From Mucor racemosus (Eukaryota; Mucoromycota; Mucoromycetes; Mucorales; Mucoraceae): a DNA stretch of 64,000 nucleotides. How positions within the stretch are numbered: position 1 is the stretch's first letter; each line of letters starts with the position of its first letter. The notes beneath the pieces were generated by a model, which saw only the letters and a program-made list of their open reading frames with translations, made no database searches and was not told the origin of the DNA. The DNA is taken from assembly GCA_027405735.1 (NCBI GenBank), contig JAPEHQ010000003.1, positions 186,001 through 250,000 on the forward strand, read 5' to 3'. A program made the position numbers and the translations under genes. Shown piece after piece: positions 1 through 9,788 of this stretch.

Positions 1-1
1 T

Positions 2-1442
2 GTGACTCAGACATCCACAAGAAGCAATGAGATCAACAGCAGAATTGCAGCATTGATTGACCAGAAGACCACAATAGAGAAAAGGTTGAAGGACGCTCAA
101 ATTACACTTAATAAATATCTACTTGGTTCAGAAAGTGCTTCTCAACTGAAAAAAAAATGGAATGATGAAAATATAGATAGAGACTCGCTGCATAAAGAGA
201 TACAAGTGGCCAAGAAAAAGAAGAGACAATTGATTCAAGAAGTAGTGAAAGCAAAGCAAGAACTGTCCAGTGCCAATAATGACATCTACAAGCAGAGATA
301 TGACGCTACCTCCTCTGCTGAAAGAAGACAGATAATACCAGTCGAGCCCAACAAACCTTGCCATCACAAGGTGGAGGAGTGTATTATTGATCAAAAAGTA
401 GATGAAGACCAACTTGTATTTTCAGGGACAGATAACGGTATTGTTAATGTTACTGAGACAGTTGCTTTTGGTGTCGATAGGTTGAAATATCATCTTCGTT
501 TGTACAATCGCTTTCAAGTATTACAAGATCAAGGTAATTTAATGCTCGTTGATATCTTGCTTGTGGCTAATTTTCAATGCACAAATTTTAGAAGACGCTT
601 ATATGGAAGAGAAAGAAGACGCTCAGTTGAAGAAATTGCCCACATCATTCAAGGTAAGGAGTGCCGCCCTCCGCCAACATAGTGGTCTTGCTTCTTTTTC
701 GTCTTCGCTCAATAGAAGAAAGCGCCTCACAGTCTTAGGTCAAAATGTTGCTGATCTTGAAAGCGATCTTTCTGAGTCCAGTATACAGCAATGTGGTACA
801 ATTGATGAACTGGATGCAACATTCACTCGCCATTCTCAAGCAAAGTCATGTATTCGTCAATTTTACTTTTCAAGATCGAGTGCTAATAAAAAAAGACGAT
901 TAGAATTAACGAAAAATCGATTTTATGATAGACTTGCATCAAAGGAACGAAAATTTACGAAAGTATCGTCCCCTATTATGTTTATTGGAGATCGTGGACA
1001 TGCAATCAGGTCTCCTATTAAAGGACATTTGCGATTTGGTGGATATTGGAAAGAACTGAGACATTCTCGATATACGCCTACATTGATTACTAATGAACAC
1101 AACAGTTCTCAGACCTGCCTTTGGTGTTTCAGCAAATTATCACATCCGTATACTGCAAAAGATGGTACAGTCAAGAAGACTAATGGGTCATTCATTTGTT
1201 TGAACGATGCCTGCCCAAATAAGTCTGTCGTCATGAGCAGGGATTGTCTTTCTGCATTAGCGATTGGCCTCGCTGGTGCTGCTCAGCTTATGCTTGGTTA
1301 CACCTTTCCTTGCTTTGATCCAAAAAACACAACAGCGAAACAAGCAATGTTTTCTCAATTAGCTCTGGTATTTTCGGATAGAAAACAGCAGACAAGCTGG
1401 CCCTCCGTTGGGGGTAGTACGACGAGAGCTTCGGCTCTTTGA
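2..1442 (+). CDS. Fanzor (eukaryotic TnpB-like RNA-guided nuclease), 5'-partial, two exons
   Basis: The coding segments are 2..533 and 592..1442, with a 58-nt GT-AG intron (534..591) whose removal joins the two frames; about 460 residues are visible and the 5' end lies outside the window. The C-terminal half has the TnpB/Fanzor layout in order. A RuvC-I aspartate lies in FSGTDNGIVNV (GAT at 431-433). A RuvC-II glutamate lies in TNEHNSSQTC (GAA at 1095-1097). A zinc ribbon of CxxC (CLWC) and Cx4C (CLNDAC) follows, then a RuvC-III aspartate in MSRDCLSALAIG (GAT at 1242-1244). All three acidic residues are intact. The N-terminal part is lysine-rich and probably helical, as expected for a nucleic-acid-binding REC/WED region. 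Proteins of this family are guided by an RNA encoded at the 3' end of their element to cut double-stranded DNA. The family call rests on motif order and spacing; activity is inferred. No in-frame ATG marks a start here, so the gene is treated as truncated by the window edge. Confidence 0.87.
1398..1442 (+). ncRNA. candidate guide-RNA scaffold (fRNA/omega-RNA-like) hairpins at the Fanzor 3' end
   Basis: Two adjacent hairpins occupy the last coding bases. Positions 1401-1405 (CCCTC) pair with 1410-1414 (GGGGG, one G-U pair) around a 4-nt loop. Positions 1425-1429 (AGAGC) pair with 1434-1438 (GCTCT) around a TTCG tetraloop. The stretch is far more GC-rich than its surroundings. In TnpB and Fanzor loci the guide RNA overlaps the 3' end of the ORF and runs into the element end, so position and structure fit. 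The RNA itself, and any guide starting near 1443, are inference. Confidence 0.38.
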
Positions 1443-2087
1443 GGTAAGTTTATATTCATTAGACATAACTCAATACTAAATCAATTCATTCTTTAACCTT
1501 CTAAATTCAAATTCACCTTTGGTAAGTAAAATCCTTCTACATTTGTTACCCAGTCAACTAATCAAATCTCTCTTTCCTTTTTGAACTACTTAGCTTGCTA
1601 TACCCTCTCAGTATTTTCGATCCATGCTCTATTGATGGTAAAATAAATGTAAGGTTTTATCTCAAATAAATGACTTTTTAACAGCTTGATTTGTGATCAA
1701 GATAAAATCAGCTGAAGCGGCTTTAAAATTACTATACTACGCTTTTGAAAACAATTTCTTCGATTATTAAATGATTACATCTATTTTTGCTTATTCATAT
1801 CACGTTCTTAAATAGAGTAAAAGTTCCTCGTAACATGGCAATGTCTTATAAATGTGTGGCCAACCAATAGAATAATCTGTAAATTTCATAATCCTTACAG
1901 AATATTCAGGAAAATGGATTAAATAACCGCATCTTTTAGTTTTGAGATTATTCAGCTAATCCTTTAGGGTTTAACATCGGGGACAAACATTAATAAGCCT
2001 TGGGTTTTTGCCCAATCATCATGGTTTATCATGCCATTAGTAATAATCTCCCATGAAGAAAGAGGAAATATAAAAAAAATTTCTTGG
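1443..2087. other. intergenic, AT-rich
   Basis: No convincing coding region, RNA gene or inverted repeat was seen. The right end of the Fanzor-bearing element should lie in the first part of this stretch, but no terminal repeat could be matched because the left end is outside the window. Confidence 0.5.
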
Positions 2088-2095
2088 TATAAATA
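2088..2095 (+). promoter_or_regulatory. TATA box of the thioredoxin gene
   Basis: TATAAATA lies 73-80 nt upstream of the thioredoxin ATG, followed by a pyrimidine-rich stretch (TTTCTTCTTTTTCTTCTCC) typical of a fungal transcription start region. Confidence 0.55.
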
Positions 2096-2167
2096 TAGCT
2101 ATAACTGAACGCGTTACGAAATTTCTTCTTTTTCTTCTCCAATTTTATATTAAAAAATACCTAAAAA

Positions 2168-2553
2168 ATGTCTTTCCAAGAACCCAAGAATCTCGAAGAA
2201 TTCAAGCAATTGATCAACCAAGACAAGCTTGTCGTTGTTGATTTCCATGCTACCTGGTGTGGTCCTTGTAAGTTGATTGCTCCCAAGCTCAAGAAGTTTG
2301 CTGAACAATACGCTGATGCCATCTTTGCCAAGGTTGATGTTGATGATGTTCCTGTAAGTATTATTAAAAGTGATTGGTAATCAAAAAGGGAAACATGATG
2401 CTAATTCTTTTATAAAAGGATGTTGCTGCTGAATGTAAAATCCGTGCTATGCCTACCATCTTGTACTTCAAGAACGGTGAGCAAGTCGGTGAGGTTGTTG
2501 GTGCCAACGCTGTCAACATTGAAAACAAGATCAAGGAAATTCTTAAATTGTAA
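2168..2553 (+). CDS. TRX1: thioredoxin
   Basis: Exons 2168..2353 and 2419..2553 flank a 65-nt phase-0 intron (GTAAGT...AAAAG) and give 106 residues, the normal size of a cytosolic thioredoxin. The active site WCGPC has its cysteines at about 31 and 34, preceded by the usual VVVDFHAT strand. The cis-proline motif MPT and the C-terminal [11 protein letters not shown] helix lie in exon 2. Thioredoxin reduces protein disulfides using electrons from thioredoxin reductase. There is no signal peptide or presequence, so it is probably cytosolic or nuclear. An AATAAA lies about 75 nt past the stop codon. A paralogue with the same intron position lies about 0.7 kb downstream. Confidence 0.95.
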
Positions 2554-2688
2554 AGCCCATTTTAATTCAACTCTGTTTGCTTTAATAATTGTTTTTTTCT
2601 GTAATTTATATCCTACAATAATTTGGAAACAATAAAAACTCTCTATTTTTTTTTTTTTTTTTGTCTACTATTGTGAATTAAAATGATG

Positions 2689-2889
2689 TACACCTTTCGC
2701 CAAAATGATGTCGCAAAAAAAAAAGGTAAAGTGTCGCGCTTTTAAATAAAAGAGTGTCGTATGTCTTTAGAAAAGAATGTCACACTTTTTAAATAAAAAA
2801 TTCCGCCAATTCAACAATTTTTAGCTATCTTATTTAAAAGCGTGACACTTTACCTTTTTTTTTGCGACATTATTTTGGCAAAATGTGTA
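2689..2889. mobile_element. mariner-type MITE, about 200 bp
   Basis: Terminal inverted repeats of about 60 bp face each other. The left arm runs from TACAC at 2689 through GTCGC, an A-run and GGTAAAGTGTC to CTTTTAAATAA near 2750. The right arm is its near-perfect complement, from TTATTTAAAAG near 2830 to GTGTA at 2889. The ends are flanked by TA, the target of Tc1/mariner elements. There is no coding capacity. The element sits between the two thioredoxin genes. Confidence 0.75.
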
Positions 2890-3236
2890 TTGTTTGTCTC
2901 GGTTTACACATAATAAAAAGCCTTTTTCTAACATGATGATGGACTTTTCCATGCATTAAAAATAATCATTGAAAACTGAAACTTACCGGACTTGATCTGA
3001 TCAAGATAAGATTATTTTTGGATATTCTTATGCTATGAATTATCACTTGTCATCTGGACAAGCCCGACAAATCCTGCACAAACAACATTGTTTATTATAT
3101 ACCACATTTGGCCAACACTACAATGAATATATATTGTGGGAAGAAAAACGCTAAAAAGGATCAAATTTATGCAAAAATGAATGATCAAAAGCTTTCAAAT
3201 GAGGTGCATTCATGCTTCTCTATTTTCTTCTTTAAA

Positions 3237-3628
3237 ATGTCTTTAACTGTTAACAATTTACTTGAATTGGAACAATTAGCTAATCATAATGACAAAAAGC
3301 TTTGCATTGTTGATTTTCATTCAACAATCTGTGGCCATGGCAAAACAATATCTCACCAGCTTGTAAATCTAGTCAAGAAGTATGGCCCCGAGAAGGTTAT
3401 ATTCATAAATGTGAATGTGGATGAACAAATTGTGAGTAATATGCTTTTATATTATCCGATTATCCTCTAAATTTCATGTATTTTGCATAGGACGTTGCAG
3501 CTAGATACAATATCCGTGTTCTACCTACGATAGTTTATCTCAAAAAAGGTGAAATTGTTGGTGAAACTGTGGGTGCCGACTTGGACAGTATTTCGAAAGA
3601 GCTGGAACAGCAATTGTTGGTTTTGTAA
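3237..3628 (+). CDS. thioredoxin-like protein with degenerate active site
   Basis: Exons 3237..3431 and 3491..3628 give 110 residues with a thioredoxin fold pattern: IVDFHST strand, VNVDEQI, then DVAARYNIRVLPT with the cis-proline, and GETVGADL. The active site reads ICGHGK instead of WCGPCK: the tryptophan, the proline and the second cysteine are lost, so only one redox cysteine (about residue 32) remains. The phase-0 intron is at exactly the position found in the upstream thioredoxin, which points to a tandem duplication. An in-frame upstream ATG at 3108 would add 43 residues with no thioredoxin similarity; the 3237 start is preferred because it aligns with the paralogue. Dithiol reductase activity is unlikely; a monothiol or binding role, or slow decay, is possible. 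Confidence 0.82.
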
Positions 3629-4076
3629 TTCTAAAACCTTTTGAAACCTTATGCAGCTAGTTTCCTCGTTTTATTTTTAATACTTTAATGACAGATATTA
3701 CAATAAATATGTCACATGGTAGTCGCATTTGATTTCACTTGATAATGTAGCTCTAATCAGTTTTTTAACTCAATCATAATTAAACTTTTTACAAATTGGA
3801 AGGAGGGAAATATCATCGATTTCTTATGCTATGACACACTTGCGTACTGTAACTAACTTTCTATCATTTGTAACAATGCCTCGAAAAGCCAAAGTTTTCG
3901 TATAGTCAACATACCTTTTTCATGTTGCCCATACTTTCGGATTTAGCTCCTAGTCACAGAAGCAATTATACATATTATGACTCTACGCAAATCAAAACTA
4001 CTCAAATTGCATTTAAAAACTTGGGTTTAAAGGGGCTTTTCCGATTTCTGTACCTTTATTTCTCATATACTGTATA
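3629..4076. other. intergenic
   Basis: About 450 bp between the thioredoxin-like gene and the GNAT gene. A poly(A)-signal-like AATAAATA occurs near 3702. Nothing else was recognised. Confidence 0.5.
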
Positions 4077-4628
4077 ATGTCAGTAAGCAACAGCAAGTAT
4101 TCTAACGTTAATATCCTTCATTTGACAGAACCAAATCAATTGGAACTGGCCTATCACGTTCGTCGTGAAGTTTATGTTGTTGAACAAGGTTATTTGCCAA
4201 ATGTTGTCACAGATGAGTATGTCTTTTATAATTTATTTCAACACAGTGACTGATGTACATTAAACAGAGACGATCCTGATGCAGAGCATTGGGCTGCAAT
4301 TGCAGACAAACATAATGAAGACGGCTCTATTGAGCTTAATCATTCAATTGGAACTATTCGACTGGTTCGTATTTCAGAAAATGTAGCTAGATTAGGTCGA
4401 GTTGCAGTTTTATCAAATGCTAGAGGACTTGGTGTTGGTCCAAAATTGATAAAAGAGTTTATTGAATACTGTAAATCAAATGGATACCATACGATTTATT
4501 TGCATGCCGTTACAGAGAAAAAAGGGTTTTATGAAAAATTGGGATTCGTCGTTGAAGATGGCGATCATGAAGAATTTGAAGAGGATGGTACTCCTCATAT
4601 CCGCCTTTGGAAACGTAATATAGTATAA
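4077..4628 (+). CDS. GNAT-family N-acetyltransferase
   Basis: Exons 4077..4216 and 4268..4628 (51-nt intron, GTATGT...CAG) give 166 residues. The order of motifs is that of the GCN5-related fold: an N-terminal VRREVYVVEQGY segment, an IGTIRLV strand, then VAVLSNARGLGVGPKLI containing the acetyl-CoA pyrophosphate-binding RxxGxG loop, and a C-terminal YLHAVTEKKGFYEKLGF motif B followed by HIRLWKRN. It resembles single-domain acetyltransferases of the ElaA/YjgM sort, whose substrates are mostly unknown, so no substrate is proposed. The ATG is chosen because the first exon reads in frame from it into the conserved core. Confidence 0.88.
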
Positions 4629-4756
4629 ACGTGTCAATACCACTTACTGTCGCCGTCTAAACCGCTCAGACTACATTTCTACTACCGTATCAGACATGAT
4701 TGCTCTATTACCAACTATATACTCTATGCATTTAATTAAACCGATGTATTTAAACT

Positions 4757-7140
4757 AGATAAAAGTGCATTCATTTTGTAGTGGAAATTGCAACATTTTG
4801 ATGGATAGAAATTACAGGGCCAATATGTTGTATTTGCCTCAGGATTTTCAAAAGGGGTTAAAAGCATATTTCATCAAACTTATTTAGATGTTAAATACTC
4901 ACCATATGCTATTATTAGTATCGTCTTGTTTTTTTATTCAATTGCTGTATTATTAAAAATCAAGCTTTTTATTGCTTGCTGTATAACAATGGCAGTGGGA
5001 TATTTCTAAGTTTAGATTGACATTTATCATAAGGCGTGCTGATGATATGTTTGATACTACTGTAAATGGAACCAGTTAATTTAATTTATGGAATTTGAAT
5101 GCAAATACTGAGGAACTATTTGTAAGTACTTAATTTGGTTCTGTTAACGTATTGAATAAATTGGCTTGAGACACAGACAACAAAAAGGTAGCAATAGGTT
5201 CCAGCGATGGTCATGTTTATGTTTATAATATTGGAGAGGTAAGACTAAAACTTAATGTAAGTTACCTCTAGCGCAATAATTATAAAGTAAGACTATATTA
5301 TCATCAAATAAACTACCATGCAATATTACTATATATAAAGATTTACAGCAATAAGTTTGAATCAAATGCTTACAGCATTGTACATTCTTGAAAAAGTTCT
5401 CAAGTATTATAAAATCTCTTATTTTTAAGACTTACAAGGCTTATAAGCGGAATATTAATTTCAAAAATTATTTTTGTCCAGATCATCAATTTTGACATTT
5501 TTAAATTTTTTTTTTCTGATTTTGCAAATCTAGAGTTAATTATACTACCAATTATAAAAACAAGAAATATACACATATACAACATTTAGCGCTCTATTTG
5601 CTTAATAAAAAATGACGAGCATTTTTATTGCAAAATATAACATGAAAATCCTTTAATCAAAAAACCGTTTTTGGGCCAAAAGTACAAAGTTTCGTTACTT
5701 AACATTTAATATTAAGCTTTTATAAAATGCGTATTGGTCATGGCTACAATTCTCTCTCACAATGTAGTATATTTAAACGTTGATTTTGGTATCAAAATTT
5801 GATTTTTCTGTTTTTTTATCAAAATCATGAGTGTTGGTAAGGATAAAATGAGCCCCGAAAATGTCCGCTACAAAGTCTGAATTTTCAGACCGTACGTGGT
5901 TAAATAGAAGAAAAGTAAAAAAAAAAAACGCTTTTTTATTTAAAATTTAGATATATACCATAGTATAATAGACGTAGCCATTCAATCTTGCTGTGGTCAA
6001 TTACGGTGGTGCTCTACGGACTCGTTTTTGCAACTTTTTCAATAAATGTATGATATGACAGATGGTTTTTCTGGTAGAAAAATGCATGTTTCTATGATAA
6101 CAGATATTGCCAATTTTGTTTAGTTTATGGGTTGATGCGCTTTAATTCTGCTTTTACATTGGCTGAAATGTGCAATTTAGCAGCGTTTTAATTGCACTAA
6201 ATAATGTAAAGCTTTGAAAATCCTTTTCTACGTGTGTTGTTTCTCTCTTTCTGTTTTTATATTCCAAGGATATTATTCACCGTTTGATAAGGCATATCAA
6301 GCTATGAAGCTGGTATTCTTTTCTTTTATTTGAATACACATGCTAACGTAAGGGACTAATGTTTTTAATATAGGTAGCAGAGTAGCAGTCTATATTAGAG
6401 ACTGATATTTTCATTTAACCGCATTCTAAGATCAAATATCATTATTTACTACTGTATTGTTGGGCATATTTCTTGATGATTACCAGATCAAGTCGAAGGC
6501 AATAACATTTATATCTACTCAATGAAAAGCTGGAGAACTGGCTACAAACTTGTTGTAAATGTATGTAATAAAGAAAGATAAGTACGTGAGAATTGGTCAA
6601 TCTTTATTAAATATAAAAACGAGATGGGGAAATCAAATGAAGGGTGAATGTCTACTGCTATTTATATTTGATTTAAGGATTGCTTACACACCTGTCTAGA
6701 ACAGTATTCTCATACTAAAATTTAGTGTCAATCCTCACTTATGCTAATGTAATTATATTCAGATATAGATGATCAGTCTAAAGTCTTTAGTTGCTCTTGG
6801 CAACACTAATTATTAATATTCTTTACTTTCTATCTTTTATTGTAAGTCTAGATTATCAGAACTTAGGTTATGTGATTATCAGGGTAATCATTTACAGTGT
6901 TTATATGACGACACATATGCTAAATATGTTAAGGCATAGTTTATTGTCATATTTAAACTACGATTTAAGGTACATTTATATATGCAAATACAACAAAACT
7001 CACGAAATGTTCCAGAAAAGTAATGAAATTTGAAATGATATAAAATCACAAAAAAACAATGATCTAATGTCTTGTATAATAACCATAGTCTTGATCGTAG
7101 CTATACTTGAAAACAAATACCTTTACAGCTGACAATCGTA
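4757..7140 (+). repeat. dispersed repeat family A, copy 1 (inverted relative to the other copies)
   Basis: The sequence from about 4757 to 6650 is the reverse complement, at roughly 90% by eye, of material at 7920-9760, 19400-20880, 52430-53560 and 54440-55930. The segment 6900-7140 matches 51960-52140. Landmarks are the shared core GACCGTACGTGGTTAAAT at 5889 and a WD40 gene fragment at 5091-5238. Copy 1 and copy 2 (from 7918) form a large imperfect inverted repeat. The best-conserved parts are non-coding. Confidence 0.8.
5091..5238 (+). pseudogene. WD40-repeat gene fragment in repeat A copy 1
   Basis: Translation near the end reads KKVAIGSSDGHVYVYNIGE, a typical WD40 blade edge (GSxDxxVxVx), directly followed by a GT-AAG donor at 5239. 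An upstream piece reads WNLNANTEEL, followed by a GTAAGT. An in-frame stop (TGA where other copies have TGG) shows it is not functional. The pattern recalls the U5 snRNP 40-kDa protein (SNRNP40/Spf38), but the parent gene is not in the window. The fragment recurs in all five A copies. Confidence 0.6.
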
Positions 7141-7504
7141 AACTAAAATAGTAGTAAGTTTAAAGAAGGTTAATTTGTTTAACTTTTATGCGTAATAAAG
7201 TAACATTTATAATATTAGATTTGGCTTGCATATAAATTCAAGCAGTAAGTATTATTTAAGTTTATGTTCGAACAAAAACCACTGTTGCTTTAAACATTAT
7301 AGCCATAAAAATATTTACAAATGATGATGATAATCATAAATATATTGGTTCTTGCATGTATTCCTCTACATCAACAACGTATTGAATTGTATTACTGTCT
7401 ATAATCTATATTAATAAAAGCAAATGTAATTTAAAAACCTATTATTCCAGTAGAGTATGCAATGGAATTTTGAGAATGACACGATGCTCATGTAGAAACC
7501 AATT

Positions 7505-7815
7505 TGTGCCCATACGATCAGCTCGTTAGGCTCATGGTCAGGTTTTACTATTATGCACAAATAGGGGTAATGACATGCTTATGGGTGATTTTACTATTAT
7601 GCACACATGGGATTATTGTCCTGCATATGGACAAAATCTATAATTCTGCACATACAGGCTTAGCGTTGTGCCCGTGTGCAGTTTCTTTTGTTGTGCCCAT
7701 GTGCATTCTGTTATCTTTTTAGCCATATTCAGCGGGCAGAACAGTTCAGTCTATAATGTGCAGCCCACCTGCTGGGCACAACAAAATCATCTTGTGCAGC
7801 ACAGGTCGGCCGTAG
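7505..7815. repeat. cluster of short TGTGCCCATG / CTGCACA motifs
   Basis: At least nine variants of TGTGCCCATG, TATGCACACATGGG or their complements occur in about 300 bp, ending at the shared boundary motif CGGCCGTAGTG. Shorter versions occur at 19330-19400, 54350-54440 and 58500-58580, always just before the same boundary. The motif cluster looks like the subterminal part of a family A unit. A reading frame across 7504-7722 is a by-product of the repeats and is not called a gene. Confidence 0.5.
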
Positions 7816-7921
7816 TGTATGAATATGATGTAAATCAATGATCTTCATTGATTTACTATAACACTAATTATAAACTGAGACCTTCTTGGATGTGAGACCT
7901 ATGATGAGTATCAACATAATA
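7816..7921 (-). repeat. fragment of a chromovirus LTR
   Basis: About 105 bp align, at roughly 85-90%, with the right half of the 220-bp LTRs at 11477-11696 and 18882-19101 (shared ATATGATGTAA, TTGATTTACT and GGATGTGAGAC). The rest of the LTR, including its TATA box, is missing. It separates the motif cluster from family A copy 2. Confidence 0.65.
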
Positions 7922-8717
7922 AGCGCAATTAAAACGCTGCTAAATTGCACATTTCAGCCAATGTAAAAGCAGAATTAAAGCGCATCAACCCATAAACTAA
8001 ACAAAATTGGCAATATCTGTTATCATAGAAACATGCATTTTTCTACCAGAAAAACCATCTGTCATATCATACATTCATTGAAAAAGTTGCAAAAACGAGT
8101 CCGTAGAGCACCACCGTAATTGACCACAGCAAGATTGAATGGCTACGTCTATTATACTATGGTATATATCTAAATTTTAAATAAAAAAGTGTTTTTTTTT
8201 ACTTTTCTTCTATTTAACCACGTACGGTCTGAAAATTCAGATTTTGTAGCGGACATTTTCGGGGCTCATTTTATCCTTACCAACACTCATGATTTTGATA
8301 AAAAAACAGAAAAATCAAATTTTGATACCAAAATCAACGTTTAAATATACTACATTGTGAGAGAGAATTGTAGCCATGACTAATACGCGTTTTATAAAAG
8401 CTTAATATTAAATGTTAAGTAACGAAACTTTGTACTTTTGACGCAAAAACGGATTTTTAGTTAAAGAATTTTCATGTAATATTTTGCAATAAAAATGTTT
8501 GTTACTTTTTATTAAGCAAATAGAGCGCTAAATGTTGTATATGTGTATATTTTTTGTTTTTATAATTGGTAGTATAATTAACTCTAGATTTGCAAAATCA
8601 GAAAAAAAAAATTTAAAAAATGTCAAAATTGATGATCTGGACAAAAATAATTTTTGAAATTAATATTCCGCTTATAAGCCTTGTAAGTCTTAAAAATAGG
8701 AGACTTTATAATACTTG

Positions 8718-9446
8718 TGCAGTAAATTACGATGTGATTTACTAAAATAAAAAAATATAAAAAAATAAAAGCAGTAGAAATACAATTATAATCAGCTAAA
8801 GTTTTTATTACAAAAGATTTCTGAAAAGTTAAAATAATTGAAAAGTATGAGGGTATTTATAGTAATTTGGAGAACTTGGATACCATCAGACTTGAATGGA
8901 TGTATATTTAGTAATCTTCCAGTTTTGAGTACATTGCTATTGATTTGATATTTTAAGGGGTAAATTGTATAGAGCATTGACCATAAGGGATTGTATGTCA
9001 AGTGTGACAATATCGACATTTTGGGAAATGGTTGTTTTTGTTTATTTCTGTTATATCTATTTTATGTAACCTTGATTTTTTAAGGGGTAGTTTTTATATG
9101 CTTGAATCTTATTTATATTGATAGTGCAACTACGATATATATGAGTAGTTGACTAAATTGATATCTTTGTTTATTATCATTATTGATTTGGATAGAATCC
9201 TGTTTTGATATATATGTCATTTGTGTAATTGATTGCGCCGTGATCAAGGGTGCTATCATCTACACGACATGTATGGTTCAAAAAGGGTATTTCATATTTT
9301 TAGCATGCGTTTGTTATTGTGTTCAATTGAAGCGTTTGTTTATTATCGTTGTTCACATTTCAAGTGGCATCATATTTTATGAGCGACACTTGAAATTTAG
9401 GTTGTTTTTATTTTATCAAGCGTTTTTAGTAGGTAATTCCACTGCA
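8718..9446 (-). mobile_element. solo LTR, 729 bp
   Basis: The insert begins TGCAGT and ends ACTGCA, and is flanked by the direct 5-bp repeat ACTTG (8713-8717 and 9447-9451). The intact site in other A copies carries a single ACTTG. On the minus strand a TATAAATA (near 8853-8860) precedes an AATAAA, as expected for U3-R. No internal region remains, so it is a solo LTR. A long reading frame at 9183-9452 has no recognisable similarity and is not called. Confidence 0.78.
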
Positions 9447-9613
9447 ACTTGAAAACTTTTTCAAGAATGTACAATACTGTAAGCACTTGATTCAAGCTTA
9501 TTGCTGTAAATCATTATACAAGTTAATATTGTGTGGTAGTTTATTTGATGATAATATAGCCTTACTTTATAGTTATTGCGCTAGAGGTAACTTACATTAA
9601 GTTTCAGTCTTAC

Positions 9614-9716
9614 CTCTCCAATATCATAAACATAAACATGGCCATCATCGCTGGAACCTATTGCTACCTTATTATCCTCTTTGTCCCAACAAGCCAATTT
9701 ATTCAATGTTTTACCA
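9614..9716 (-). pseudogene. WD40-repeat gene fragment in repeat A copy 2
   Basis: The minus strand reads LNKLACWDKEDNKVAIGSSD then DGHVYVYDIGE, ending at a GTAAGA donor. It keeps the WD40 blade pattern without an internal stop, but is only one exon long and has no flanking partner exons. Confidence 0.6.
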
Positions 9717-9788
9717 GAACAAACTTACTTTTGACCTATAAAAATTGATTTACTTGTAAAATCAATTATTAATTAATAATAACAAGCT

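Noticed and set aside
2..4. GTG as the start codon of the first frame
   Set aside because: The host is a eukaryote and GTG starts are not expected; the frame is open to the window edge, so the Fanzor gene is treated as 5'-partial.
7504..7722. 72-codon open frame
   Set aside because: It is made of repeated TGTGCCCATG-type words inside a repeat; no family features or splice partners.
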